Below, piece after piece: positions 42,630-53,645 of a stretch of 64,000 bases of DNA. Below the pieces are notes generated by a model. It ran no database searches and had not been told where the DNA came from. It saw only the letters and a program-made list of their open reading frames with translations. Every line of letters begins with the position of its first letter. The stretch's first letter is position 1. The DNA is from Brachypodium distachyon (taxonomy: Eukaryota; Streptophyta; Magnoliopsida; Poales; Poaceae): assembly GCF_000005505.3 (NCBI RefSeq), contig NC_016132.3, positions 41,678,914-41,742,913 on the forward strand, in the 5' to 3' direction. Made by a program: the position numbers and the translations under genes.

Positions 42630-43999
42630 GGCCAACTCTAGCGGGACGACGCATTTGGGCCGGCACGGTCCGTTCGGCCCAGAACTTACAAAACGCGTCC
42701 CTAGCGAGGCGACCCATTTGCGCGGTGATCAGGATTCTGGTCCGCCGAGACGCATTCCGGACCCAAATCTTGGGCGGGCTTGCGTCTCCACGGACGCGGC
42801 ATGGTCCGGTTAGTCTGCCTCGATCAAACCCTTTCGCCTTCCCGTCCCCACCTGGCGGTGACCTAGCGGTCCATGTCATGGTCATATTAAATGGGGACCC
42901 CGTCCTCCCCATTTCCCCTTCCCAAACCCTAGCTCGCCATGGCCCCGAAGCCCTTCTGGCCGCCGGCAAGGAACGACCATGAGGCAGGCCGGATCCTCAT
43001 CGGGCCGCTCGCCCCGTTCCGTATTACCCCAGCGAGGGTGCGGGACAGGGTGTACGTCACCGTCGCCATGGCCCAGGATTTCTGGGAACGCGGCGCGCCG
43101 GTGCCATGACCGAACGTGCGCCTGTCGCACAAGTGGTACCTCAACCCGGCAAGGGTGTCGGTTCCGCCCGTGCCAGCATCCGGCCGCGTGCGGCGGGACG
43201 AAATCCGCCGCCGCCGCGCGGCATTGTCGGCGAATGTGCGCCAGCATCCGGCCTTTGCCCTGGACTCGGCCCACTTGGTCCTCTGGATCCAGACGGAGCA
43301 CAACGTCCGCCGCTACAACTACTTCTTCGTGGTGGCGGAGGCGGGTCTACCGGCGCCCAAGGAGGAGGAAGAAGTGGCGGACGAGGGGGCGGGCGCCATG
43401 GTGGCGGTGAAGGAGGAGGAGGATGAGAGCTCCTCGCTGCCGTGGAGGTGTCGAAGGCGGACGCGGTGACAGAGCCGCTCACCACCGAGGAGGAGGAGCA
43501 GCAGCTGCGGGCGGCGAAGGAGGCATCCGCGCTGGACGAGCTCGGCAGGTGGGCCGACCTCGGGACCACCCTCTACATCTCCGCCCATGAAGCCGACGTT
43601 GAGCCGGAGCTGGTTGCGCCACCGCCGCTGCCGCCAATGGTGGAGGTGAAGGAGGAGCCGGCGGAGCCGTGGTCGCCATGGCAGGACCGGACCGCCTCCT
43701 CGCCGGTCCAGTGCTGGAGCCCGCGGGGATCATCTACTTGGATTCGGACTCCGAGTAGATAATCTATTAGTTTTTATTATTATATGTAATTCTTTTAATA
43801 TCATTTAGTAGTACTTTCATCTATATACCTAAAAAGTTTCATCTACCGTATATGTAATGGCTACCTTTTGTACGTTTTTTTTTGTGCGTGTGAATTGGGT
43901 CGCCCACGTACGAAGGCCGGATTTCTGTCCAGCCCGCGACCCAAACGGACCAAACAGACCCAAAAAACTGTCCGTTTGGGTTGGGTTGCTGAGTTGCCC
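42630..43999. mobile_element. PIF/Harbinger-like non-autonomous element with an ORF
   Basis: The ends are GGCCAACTCTAGC (left) and the inverse of GGGCAACTCAGC (right), flanked by TAA on both sides (42627-42629 and 44000-44002). A 3-bp TAA/TTA target and GG(G/C)CA-type ends fit PIF/Harbinger. The interior is GC-rich with a gene-like ORF and no transposase. The borders rest on short matches. Confidence 0.55.
42939..43762 (+). pseudogene. Decayed ORF inside the Harbinger-like element
   Basis: ATG at 42939 opens MAPKPFWPPARNDHEAG. TGA at 43107-43109 interrupts where a Trp is likely, and the frame then continues in phase (NVRLSHKWYLNPARVSVPPVPASGR, RRRRAALSANVRQHPAFALDSAHLVLWIQTEHN). A frameshift near 43440 leads to an acidic Glu-rich part and a possible natural end (IIYLDSDSE). 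The RRRRAALS...DS...W...EH pattern recurs in grass-specific hypothetical proteins of such elements, as far as I recall. The function is unknown. Confidence 0.45.
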
Positions 44000-44363
44000 T
44001 AAGCTCTGATAAAGCGAGCGGGACTAGAAGGACCCTGCAACCGCTTTGATGCCGAGAACTACCGTGCCCAGACATGAGCGATCTGCACTCTCTGACCAGA
44101 GGCGCTCAATAAGAAATGGACAGTCAATGATGTCAATGATATCTTTAAACCTTCGCCATGTGCGTACGATAAGGCTTGGCAAGGAGTTAGAATCTCTGTA
44201 CAATCTATTTCTATTTCAAACCTTAAACTGATGGATGAAGTCTGAAATAAGCACTAACTTCCCAATTTCTGAAATTAGCAATCTGTTCTTATTATTTGTT
44301 GGTCTATTTGGCGGCATCGCAACTCCGTGGTTTTTGATGGTGCTATTCCTAGAGCCTTTTTAT

Positions 44364-44605
44364 GGTACCCTTATACTTCTAGTAGAAACGCGCAGTATAG
44401 ATTTAATCTGACCGTGTTGATTTAATTACTTTTTTGACGGTATTTTAGTCTTTATCCTCTACCAATCAATCGTTTCCGATCTCCGGTACCCTTATACTGC
44501 TAGTAGAAACGCGCAGTATAGATCTAATCTGACCGTGTTGATTTAATTACCTTTTTGACGGTATTTTAGTCTTTATCCTCTACCAATCAATCGTTTCCGA
44601 TCTCC
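44364..44605. repeat. 121-bp tandem duplication
   Basis: Units 44364-44484 and 44485-44605 begin ggtacccttatact and end cgtttccgatctcc. They differ at about three positions, so the duplication is recent. I see no gene in it. Confidence 0.85.
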
Positions 44606-46719
44606 TCGCCGTAAAAATTGCGTACCGCCCACATCAGTGCCATGGTAGCTCCCCTTGTAGTTGTAGGTGAACGAGGTCAGATGACAGCCATCACTCACCG
44701 GCAGCTTAGACTGCAGATCGATCGGCAAGGGCTGGAGCTACCACGGTGCTTTTGCCTCTATCGCGAGCCGCGTGCCGGATCTGTCCGCATTTCTCAAGCT
44801 GCTGGATGAAGAATGGTTAGCTGGAGCCCGGAGATGGGATCGTCCAGCCGCTAGCTAACATAGCCGCCATCGTAGTCGAAGGGAGACCGAACGACATAGC
44901 TAGATTAGCACCGCCACCGTAGTCGAAGGGAGACCGAACGCACAGTAGTCACAGAAATTTTTCACCGCAGATAACGGGATTCCGATTTTCCCCTACAGGC
45001 TACAGCAACGAAATTGAGGAGCGGTAATACTGCTCAGATTGAGGAGCAGTACACGTTAACATCAACCGTTGGATTCACAGAAATAAACGGTCCATATTAA
45101 CTACAGGGTACGGTAAAAGAGCTCTATTCCTAGCGTCGGCGCCATTCTCCATTCCATCCAGAGGAAGGTAGAATTTGGAGCAGAACAAGTTTACTCAAGG
45201 GGATCTTGTTTAGTAGCTTTGGATCGTGGGACTCACCGTGAATTGTAAGCGAGCAATCGCTATAAACTTGACCCACGGGCTTGTAAACCGCATCGCGGTA
45301 CTATTCTTCTTCAATACGGAGTATATGATTGACCATCGCGAACCAAATCACGTTTGGAAGAACGGGATGTTGGACATGGCAGACAAATCTCAGGATTTAT
45401 TAAAAAAAATCATTGAACGAGAACTAGACTGTGAACAATACGATGCCACACGTAGACGTCCACGCACCTATGGGTATAGGCAAGTAGACGTCTCGTCGGT
45501 GTTTAGGTTGTATGGAGAGAGGCGGGTGGTATGGACAGAGGCGGCGCCGCTAGACGCGCAACGCCATGGCCCACCGCAGCAAGGTCCGGTTGAAGACTTG
45601 AAGGAGCCATCTTCGTCGCCCTCCTCCAGCGGCTCCTCCCCACGACCTCAAAATCCCTGTACTGCAGCGGCGCTCGGCGGCGGCATGGACATCTGAATTT
45701 TACAGTGGCCGCGCGACGGTCTTCATCCTGCAGGAGTTTGGCTTGGTCCTTTTCTTTTGTATAATCGAAAAATGATTCATCTGAGAAGACAAATTGTAAC
45801 ATCAATGGAAAGTGACGTGAAATTTGGTACAGATCCGAGTTCCTTCCAAATTTGAGATCCAGCTCCTGCCATGTTCCTGTTCTTGCAACGTTCAAAGCTC
45901 GTCTTGCAGCGTGAAAGGTCGCCGGCCGCCCCACCTCTGCATGCGAGGGCGCTGACCACCGTCAACTGGGAGGCCGGCTCCCTCCGCTCCCCCCTGCTGT
46001 GACGCCCCGTGCGGCCGGTTTCCTCATCCATCCCGGGGCGCTGCTCCGACGCCCAGCGCGGCCGGTTCCTTCAGCTCCGCCGCCTGCGACCACCTTGCAC
46101 CGCCGCTTCGACGCCCAGCCGGCTTCCTTCTCTCCCCTTGCGCCCAGGCCCGGCTGCTCCCAAAGCGAGAACACCCGCCGCGGATTGGTTCTTTTTCAGC
46201 TCGAGCGCTCGTTGACTTGGTCGTCGGTGCCCTGCCTCTAAGAGCATACACACTCTTTAAAAAAACCACAGCTATAAACGCTTCTGCCTCCGACCACTGC
46301 AAGAGTGTGCCTCTGAGCAAAGAAACTAGTAAGTGCCGCTTCATCTGCAGGCAATCGCTAACAAATAAAAACAGTACCGGAAGTTGGAAAGGTGAGGTTG
46401 GAGGACTAGTACTTGGCTGTGAAAATGAGTTTTTAATTACATGGCGGGACTCAGTTTACAGGTGAAAAAAGAGCTAACATTGCAGCATTCGGTGATAAGA
46501 ATAGAGGCACTCTGTAGGTCCTAGCTTAGAGGCAAAATTGTCTCTATGAACTGTGGATGCCCTAACAGGGCACTGGATTACGTTGGCCTGTGATTCTTGT
46601 TCGGCTGCTCTTAAAGTTCCCATTTGCACCTGCTATATGTCACACCGGCGACGCGGCATCCCCCGCCCGGCCGCTCCTGACCCCCCACGCGGATTTCACA
46701 GATCCTTAGTTACACCTAA
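44606..46719. other. No recognised gene
   Basis: A short repeat, gtagtcgaagggagaccgaacg, occurs twice (about 44873 and 44919). A 156-codon open frame starts at 45226 (MGLTVNCKRAIAINLTHG) but has no family resemblance, a composition change half-way and no support for expression. A GC-rich piece (45500-46240) has frames on all strands. I see no intact gene, RNA gene or element borders here. Confidence 0.35.
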
Positions 46720-47133
46720 AATTTTGGAATTCATTTTTAATTGCAGAAACAAACATGTTTGATTGGTACGGAGTTGGTCACAAGAATTCAATCTCAAATT
46801 TCATGGAATTGCACAATCTAACTCCAATTTCTCTCCACTCCAAAAGCATAATTTCCGTGGAATTGTCTCTCACCCTACAAATTCATGTGGTAGACAAACA
46901 TGATTTTTTGAAAACAAGAAATTCAAATTCAATCAAATGAAATCCTATCAAAATTTGGATTTCATTTCATTTCATTTCTACCAAATGAAATGAAACCAAG
47001 GTTGCCAAACGGGCTGTACCTTCCAATTCCTTTACTCCGTCACTGGCCACCACAACCGTTGTCCTTGTATTTCTAGCGCCGGACGGAAGAGATTAGGCAT
47101 CAAGTGATCCACGGTAGAAATCGGAGGCAACAA
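46720..47133. other. AT-rich stretch, possibly a MITE remnant
   Basis: Runs such as gaaatcctatcaaaatttggatttcatttcatttcatttc and the end gccaaacgggctgt look like a degenerate small DNA element. I find no matching inverted ends, so this is only a description. Confidence 0.25.
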
Positions 47134-47275
47134 TGAGTCGGATGGATGGCAACAAACTCCAAAGGTGCATCTGAACCTGCCGATATAATTTGTGCTACTG
47201 CTGTGCAGGGTCTTGTTTTAAGACTAGAGAGCAATGCATCATAGGTTATGGCTGCCCCATGGTAATGTCACGATA
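47134..47275 (+). pseudogene. Cysteine-rich secreted peptide gene, copy 2 (exon 2 only)
   Basis: It matches exon 2 of copies 1 and 3: RMDGNKLQRC, then a stop (TGA), TC.YNLCYCC, CFKTREQC, GYGC. Compared with copy 1 a few codons are deleted before the first Cys, and the spacing between CYCC and CF is shorter. The signal-peptide exon is not found within 1 kb upstream. Similarity to copy 1 continues to about 47338 in the 3' flank, so this was part of a larger duplication. Confidence 0.65.
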
Positions 47276-47561
47276 AGCACGTGTAGTTACATATATTTCA
47301 GATGAGGAATGATATCATAACAATCTCTGAATAAAATGTATGAGATACAATCTTTCAATTTAGTTGATTCAATTTGTTAATCTACCAACATTTTTATTTT
47401 CACCTTTTGGTGTACACTACTGACGGTCAGCATTGTGCCTGTCAATGAAAGGCGTTCTCCACCGACCTTTAGGTGGGCACCTGACAGTGGTCGCATGCAC
47501 CGCTGACGATCGCCAAACCACCCGTACGCGGTATTACCGGACAAAAGGTAGTACTTAGTTA
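47276..47561. other. 3' flank of peptide copy 2 and unassigned DNA
   Basis: To about 47338 it aligns with the 3' flank of copy 1 (gtgtagttacatatattt). The rest (to the MITE) shows no gene. Confidence 0.4.
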
Positions 47562-47767
47562 CTCACTCCATTTCAAAACACAACTCATATTGATTTGTGC
47601 AGTTGGATCAATACAGCTCTCGTTTCTAGTGCCTGACCACTCATATTGGATTAGTAGTAAATAAATGTGAGTAGTTATTGACCGGTGCGGGTACCAAGAG
47701 AAAAACGAGGTGTGTTGTGAAACAAATGAGAAAAATCTATATGAGTTGTGTTTTGAAATGGAGAAAG
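47562..47767. mobile_element. Stowaway MITE, 206 bp
   Basis: The inverted ends ctcactccatttcaaaacac and its inverse (gtgttttgaaatggagaaag) extend to about 29 bp each, flanked by TA on both sides (47560-47561 and 47768-47769). The family differs from the other three MITEs in the window. Confidence 0.85.
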
Positions 47768-47999
47768 TAGTTGAAGCATTTACACCACCCCACTAAAAAC
47801 AAAATCATGAGTTATATCAGATCCAGATGATCCGCACCGTTCACATACCAGATTCAACGATCCAGTCGATCCTAATGATCTAAAACGTGAGTCTGACCAT
47901 CCCCTCCCTCCCAATCCTCACCCATAGGGATAATACGTTCTTTACGAGTTTCAGACATGGATATTTTTTTAATAAAGAAAGCCATCAAAAGAAAATTTA

Positions 48000-48961
48000 A
48001 AGGCTACCATTTGCACTTAAGGAGTAAGTAGCATGGAGCTGAGTCCCAGCCGTCTCAGCCCCTCGTCACTCTCAGCCGTCGGAACGAATTTTGAGGCAAT
48101 CGCTGGCCGTTCAATGTGCCTGGACCTCGCCTGGTTTTCAGCCCACAAAGCAAATCCGTTAACTTTTCAGCCCACGAAGCCACAGCGCTGGGTCTGGTAC
48201 CAGGGGATTGATACGAGCTGTGACCACACAGAGGGAGCCTGGTGGCGGCAAAACCAAGGTTTGATCTTCACCGGAATGCGCAGGCTCCCCTCGCCTCCTC
48301 CTGCCATCTTGGAGCTGTGAGGTGAGGAAAATCTTGGATCCTGATATTCGCATCCATAAGTGTTTATTTTTACGAGTTGTGTGGTCTTGATCGGCAACGC
48401 CATGGCGAAAGACGTGATGCCGTTGAGAATAAAGTTACTCTGGTTCTTTCTCTGCTGCGGCGGTGCCTTAGCGGGCGGTGTCACGGGGCCAGAGAGTTTT
48501 ACTCACCGCAGATTCGATGCGTATGATCTTGGGATTTTGAGTTTCTGTCCTCGCAGATTCGTTCATATGGATTTGATGAGTTTATGTCAGTGTGTCATGG
48601 TGATTTTGTTGGTATGGTCTTGTGTGGCTTTGGAGTTTTTTCGTGTTCTGGTGAAGATCTTGTGGTTTGACGACCGACTCAAGGGGCTTTTTGAAACCTT
48701 TGAAAGTAGTCAACATCATGCAGGGGTACGAGTGACAGCATTGCCGTTCAAGTCTAATTGCAGTTTCTTTACTGAAGCATCGACAAAAATTCGTATTGCA
48801 AAGATTAATATCATGGAGAAGATGTCTTTAAGATATTTCATTGTAATTCTTAGTTATATTATGAGTTGTTTTGTAATTTCTTGGGTCTATGATCCCAAGC
48901 ATTTTACCTGTAACGATTATAGAGTTTGAATAAAGTTACAGGCTATTTAAAAAAAAAAAGA
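48000..48961 (+). other. Poly(A)-ended retroposed unit, source unknown
   Basis: The region ends gagtttgaataaagttacaggctatttaaaaaaaaaaa: an AATAAA signal followed by an A-run (48951-48961), typical of a retroposed transcript or LINE 3' end. It holds a 189-codon open frame (48360-48929) with hydrophobic stretches (LRIKLLWFFLCCGGALAGG; VMVILLVWSCVAL; YFIVILSYIMSCFVISW) but I recognise no family. The 5' limit is not clear. Confidence 0.4.
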
Positions 48962-49529
48962 GACGCAGAACAGCGTCATCAACCCATGGGCCATGGCTTC
49001 GCCTGATTGGTCAAAAACCTTGGCCGTGACCGCCTCCTCCGCTCCCGCGAGCGATGCAACCTCTCGCCCGGCCTGCGGCGCCTCCCTGGGTTACCGCTCT
49101 CCTGCCCGGCGTCCGCGCGCTGCTTGCCCTCCTCATAACCACTGTCCGATCCGCTTCCGGCCGGATGGCATCCCGTCTTTAATGATGTTAATGTGCGGAT
49201 TCAGTTTCTTTTCTTGCACCAAAACAATCGACGGCAGTTGCTGCATCTTCGCCATTCTTCTCCTCCATTGCTCCCTATTCAAGGTTGTTTCTTCCAGCCC
49301 AACTTATGTTTTCTACCTAGCCTCCGCCGGATGCAATGGTTGCTGGATTGTTTTGAGTAAATATCTCTTTCTAAGATCACCTCCCCTCTCAGTAGCATCT
49401 TGGTTTTACAGATTGTTGAATATTCGCCCCCTTGAAGAGCACGCTGATCTATCTAATTAAGATGCACCTGCATTACAGAGAAACTATGGCACTTGTGTAG
49501 TTCACTAACCGTTACAGAAATGAATTTCG
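48962..49529. other. Unassigned, possibly 5' part of the dymeclin-like fragment
   Basis: An open frame from 48993 (MASPDWSKTLAVTASSAPAS) is GC-rich at first and then turns AT-rich. No family is recognised and no splice links to the exons downstream can be proven. Confidence 0.25.
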
Positions 49530-50123
49530 CTGCAGTTGATCATGTTATTGTTGAGCCAAATGCTCAAAATGGACCCGTTGTCAGGTTCTATTTTTCGCTG
49601 TTTGATGCCCTCGGTACGTAAGTAAAACATCATCCTTCTAATTCATGTATATGCTCATATTTTTATTCATTAGATTCATCCAATTTCACCAAATATTTCT
49701 AGGGTCATTCACAGAAAACAAGAAGATTGCTTTCTTTTTCCTCACAAACGAAAGTGTACCAATGAGAATGGTCATCTGTAGGTTATGGTTTACACTGACC
49801 ACTGCACTTATTTTCCCTAAAGAACACTGAACACTCCACTCCAGATGGACTCAGGTAACAGGATTTGATGGTTAAAAATGAGATTGCACCGCAGAATATT
49901 TTGATAGCAAAGTTTTGGAATTAAATATTCTGGCATCTTGCCTGGTCCCATTATCTAGAACCTGTCATCTTTAGTCAAGGGCTTATGGCCAAGCATTATG
50001 TATAAAGAGCCTAGTGGTGTATTTCATTTCTTTCTTCCACTATGCATGCCGATGCTTAAAAGACGAGAGCTCGGTTATATTGCTCTATTCTTTGGTCCAT
50101 GTGAGCTGCGACTTTAAGGAGTA

Positions 50124-50228
50124 CTCCCTCCGATTCTAGTCTCAAATTTGCCCAAATATGGATATATCTATTCGTAAAAAGTGTCTAGATACATGTAATA
50201 TTTCGACAACAATTTAACATCGGAGGTA
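50124..50228. mobile_element. Stowaway MITE
   Basis: ctccctccgattctagtctc to its inverse catcggaggtag, with flanking TA; it shares the tctagatacatgtaatatttcg core with the MITE at 35375. Confidence 0.8.
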
Positions 50229-50458
50229 GTATTTTCTGGTTCGAACAGACTTGGATACTTCGGTATGTTTTTCATAACAATGTTTCAACCCTTTGTATCA
50301 GACGATGTTGGCATATAATATTTGGGCAGAATGTGCTTTTGATTAAGTAGTAACATCTGACCACGACTTCTTTTTTAATCCATACACCTTCATAAATTTG
50401 CTTACTGCATTAGTTGATAAAACAAACACAAATGGAAACTAAATTTCATTTTTAAGTA

Positions 50459-50571
50459 CTCACTCTGTTCCATAATTCTTGTCTCAAATTTGCCAAAAAA
50501 ATGAATATATCTATTCCTAAAAGATGTCTAGATACACGTAAGATTTCGATAAGAATTATGTAACGGAGATA
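50459..50571. mobile_element. Stowaway MITE, degenerate
   Basis: ctcactctgttccataattc to its inverse (gaattatgtaacggagatag), same family as 50124-50228 with more changes. Just after it, two related stretches (taagcaaaaagacacttg...gtaacattgc and taagcaaacagacaattg...gtaacattgc, 50578-50685) form a short direct repeat. Confidence 0.7.
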
Positions 50572-51419
50572 GTAGTAAATAAGCAAAAAGACACTTGAAT
50601 GAGGTAACATTGCGTTTGACAACAATTTATTAGAAACTAATAAGCAAACAGACAATTGTGTTAGGTAACATTGCCTTTGAATATGTTTATTACAAACCAT
50701 CATTCATCGACAGCGTCAGTTGTTCTTTCTGCCAAATAATATCTTTGGATTCTAATAGTTTGTCTTTGACAGCTGATCCGTATCTTGGAAATGCTTTACA
50801 AGGCATAAAGGAAGACTTCCAATCAGATCGACATGTTGATAATTCTCCTAACACTGAGGCAAGATCCAACCTTCACACAAACTGTCTCGCTGTGAGCGCA
50901 TATGCATCTCAAAGGCTGGTTGCCTCTTCCGACATGCTTTCTCGCAAGTATGCTAGCTCAATGCCTCAATCTATCTCTGTTTGATTATAACTCTTTACAC
51001 CTAAAGTTAATTTAGTATTTTGCTTATATGTAGGCATGCCGAGTTGAAAATGACAAGGTTCTGACAGTTATATCCGATCAAATTGAATCAGGCAACATTT
51101 CAGATCCGTAACAACTGTCTACAATTATTTTATTTCATAATCATGTTTTATTCGTAAACACTGGTTTACTTTTGCAGTTGACAGAGATTCACATATATAC
51201 ACTTGACTTCTTAAGAATTGTGATGGCAATCATCAACGCAGTTCTTACATATGCATTACCAAGAAATCCTGAGGTGATCGCAATAGCTTGTATTGGCATG
51301 GGCAATGTGAAAGTGAATCAAGCATATCTCAGTCTTGCTTCAGGCAATTGCGGGGTGGCTGCAAGATCGCATGGCAGCCTAGGATCCTCCACCATCCTCC
51401 TCCAGCGCAGGGTATAGGG

Positions 51420-52008
51420 TATTGGGAGGGCCGCAGCTCGGTTGGACTGGAAGGGAACAATAGCACTGACCCAAACAAGAGTACGAAGGTATGAATTGTA
51501 GACTGTCCATGCAGAGAAAAATGTAATCGTCCGTCACTAGGGATCCTATCCGTCAAAACTCTATTTGACATATATAAGCGTCTATTATTTATTAAAATAA
51601 AACTATTGTTTTAAATATCTAGCGTTACAGTTTTCCGAGGTCTACGACATCTTATTAACCTACAACTTTTTTTACTATATGATCGGGCATGTCAACGCGC
51701 GCTATCAGGCCTAGTCCAATAAAATTATAGAAGGCGGCCATTGATTAGGGGAGATTCTATTCTTATTTGGGAGGACAAAGATAGCAAGCTAGAATCAATT
51801 ATTTATATCTAAATAATTACATTTTATTTCCAATAGTGGCACGTAGACACCAGTAGATAGGCCACCGAGCTTGGCGTGATAAGTAAATACTAAAAACAGA
51901 TCAATTTCTCTGTGAATATATATTGACCGTGTGGCCAATACAAGTTTTGACACGCAGCGATACCATCTCTGCATCAGAAGATCAACTTTGTTTTGACAAA
52001 AAAATATA
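51420..52008. other. Upstream region of peptide copy 3
   Basis: From about 51690 the sequence aligns with 33236-33529, upstream of copy 1. A TATA-like atatatatt is near 51916, about 90 bp before the ATG. To the left of 51690 I see nothing recognisable. Confidence 0.5.
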
Positions 52009-52384
52009 ATGGGGCGAAGCAGGGTGGTCCTGCTCATCATGGTTATCCTCTCATGTACCACAATACTTTCCCAATGTAAGTACATACCAATTCTGATAAA
52101 GTTTTGTTGTTAAAAAAATCATTAATTTGATCAGTTACAATCCCGTTAACCAATCTACGAATTATATTACAATTTAATCATGAAAGCTAGTTGAACCTGA
52201 AAATGCTTGATAACCTGCAGGTCGTACAGTTGAGCGGATGGATAGCAACAAGCTTCAAATTTGCACCGGCGGAGATTTAACCTGCTGAAATAATTTCTGC
52301 TACTGCTGTTCAGACATATTCGGAGCTTGCTTTGCGACTAGAGAGCAGTGCATGGTAAGTGCATGGTAGGTTGCGGCTGTGAAC
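52009..52384 (+). pseudogene. Cysteine-rich secreted peptide gene, copy 3 (MEG/ESF-like), best preserved
   Basis: Exon 1 (52009-52075) encodes MGRSRVVLLIMVILSCTTIL, a clear signal peptide. The intron 52076-52220 has GT..AG ends (aat|gtaagt, cctgcag|gt) and joins in phase through a Cys codon. Exon 2 reads RTVERMDSNKLQICTGGDLTC, then TGA where copy 1 has CGA, then NNFCYCC, ACFATREQC. The CYCC centre and Cys spacing match MEG1/EMBRYO SURROUNDING FACTOR-like secreted peptides. The 3' end of exon 2 is cut by the left end of the CACTA element at about 52384. With the TGA the product would stop after 2-3 Cys. Confidence 0.68.
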
Positions 52385-52402
52385 CCCATCCGTGATCACC
52401 CT

Positions 52403-52930
52403 CCAGTGGCGGTTAAAACGGACCAAAAAACACACCGTCACTGGAGGCCTCTCGAGGCATCCACGAGCGCCACCAGTGGCGGTAACGCCTCACCACCAGT
52501 GGCGGTGTTTGTCACCGCCACTGGAAATGGACATGGAAACCCTAACAACCACCAGTGGTGGCTGTAAAAAAGAACCGCCACTGGTAGACCACCCGATACA
52601 TGATGGTACTATTCAGTCTCAGTGACCTTTCCTGAATCCCTTAAGCACCGCCCGATCATTAGTTTAGTACTTAACCGGAACAGGAAACGCACTGAGCACT
52701 GAGTAGTAACCACCGGTAAGTGGGGTGGTGGAATCCTTTTTATGCTGGTCGGAACTCGTGTAAAATAGCGAGGTGGGACTAAAGCGGGGAAATAGGTGGA
52801 CGATCTCCAGTGGCGGGTCCCAAGTTACCCGCCACAGCTGAGGCCTCCAGTGGCGGTTTATTTTTCCGCCCGCCGCTGGAGGTCAACAGTGGCGGTTTAC
52901 CCGTACACCTGTCACTGGTGAGCTTCCTAT
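52403..52930. repeat. Left subterminal repeat clusters of the CACTA element
   Basis: About twelve copies of ccagtggcgg or its inverse lie in two groups, 52403-52585 and 52807-52920. Many copies form facing pairs that could fold. In En/Spm these motifs bind the element's TNPA-like protein; here the motif is family-specific. Confidence 0.8.
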
Positions 52931-53645
52931 ATATAACTACTGTGCGAGCTCGAAGCTGTTCGAGCTCGCGCGTCTGTCTTGGACCAGCTGCGGCTCTGTG
53001 CCTCATCGGCGAGGAAGCCCTGCCAAAATTGATGGCCGCGGCTCCAAGGTAGCTCTCCCCCCCTTTTCCTTCGTATTTCTCTCCCTTCTTCCTCCGCTTC
53101 TTCTTCTTCAATTTGGCCAAAAAGCCATTAATGGCGCGGTGGCCGGTGGTGGCAAATCCGTCCCCGATCTCTCTTCGGCGGCTCTCCCGGGCTGCCCCCG
53201 CTGTCTCTGAAGCTCCCCCTCACCCTAGTGAGGGCCCTCCCTCCCGGATCCCTCTCTCTCTCTCGCTTTAATTTTGCTCCGATGAGCTCCCTCTCTCTCT
53301 AGCTCTCTCTCTCTAGCGCTCTCTCTGGAGTCCATGGCCGCTGCTGCTTATGGGGGAGCTTAGCCCCTGGGGGTTAGCCCTAGGGTTAACCTTAACCTCG
53401 GGACCGGTGCACGTGCATGTTCAAGCATATTAAATGTGTGTTGACACCAGCCTTTGTGCCATGTATTTCTTTTGTGATGTGATACCGGCCGTCTTGCCGA
53501 TGTGGGTGGGGGTAATTTTTTTTGATGCAGACATCGAATTTTGTAGTGCAAAATGCTATTTTTTGTAGCAAAGGTCATTCCGAAATTTCCATTTTTGTCG
53601 ATCAAGCTAATTCGTTTATTTAAAAAAAAATTGTGTTGTAGCTCG

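Larger units (their letters stand above)
49530..51330 (+). pseudogene. Dymeclin-like gene remains with introns
   Basis: Exon-like blocks: NAQNGPVVRFYFSLFDALG (about 49553-49613); ADPYLGNALQGIKEDFQSDRHVDNSPNT...AYASQRLVASSDMLSRK (about 50770-50946, donor cgcaa|gtatgc); HAELKMTR (from about 51034, acceptor tatgtag); and [30 protein letters not shown] (about 51179-51272, acceptor tttgcag). The last two blocks resemble the C-terminal part of plant dymeclin, a Golgi-associated protein. Stops inside blocks, missing residues and loss of all upstream exons mark a fragment. Introns are present, so it is not a retrocopy; a segmental or Helitron-like capture is possible. Two MITEs lie within. Confidence 0.6.

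Noticed and set aside
42595..43569. Several long minus-strand ORFs over the Harbinger-like element
   Set aside because: Composition-driven frames opposite a better plus-strand ORF; Pro/Ser/Arg runs and no family resemblance.
45226..45696. 156-codon plus-strand ORF
   Set aside because: Composition changes half-way, no domain is recognisable and no promoter or splice structure is evident.
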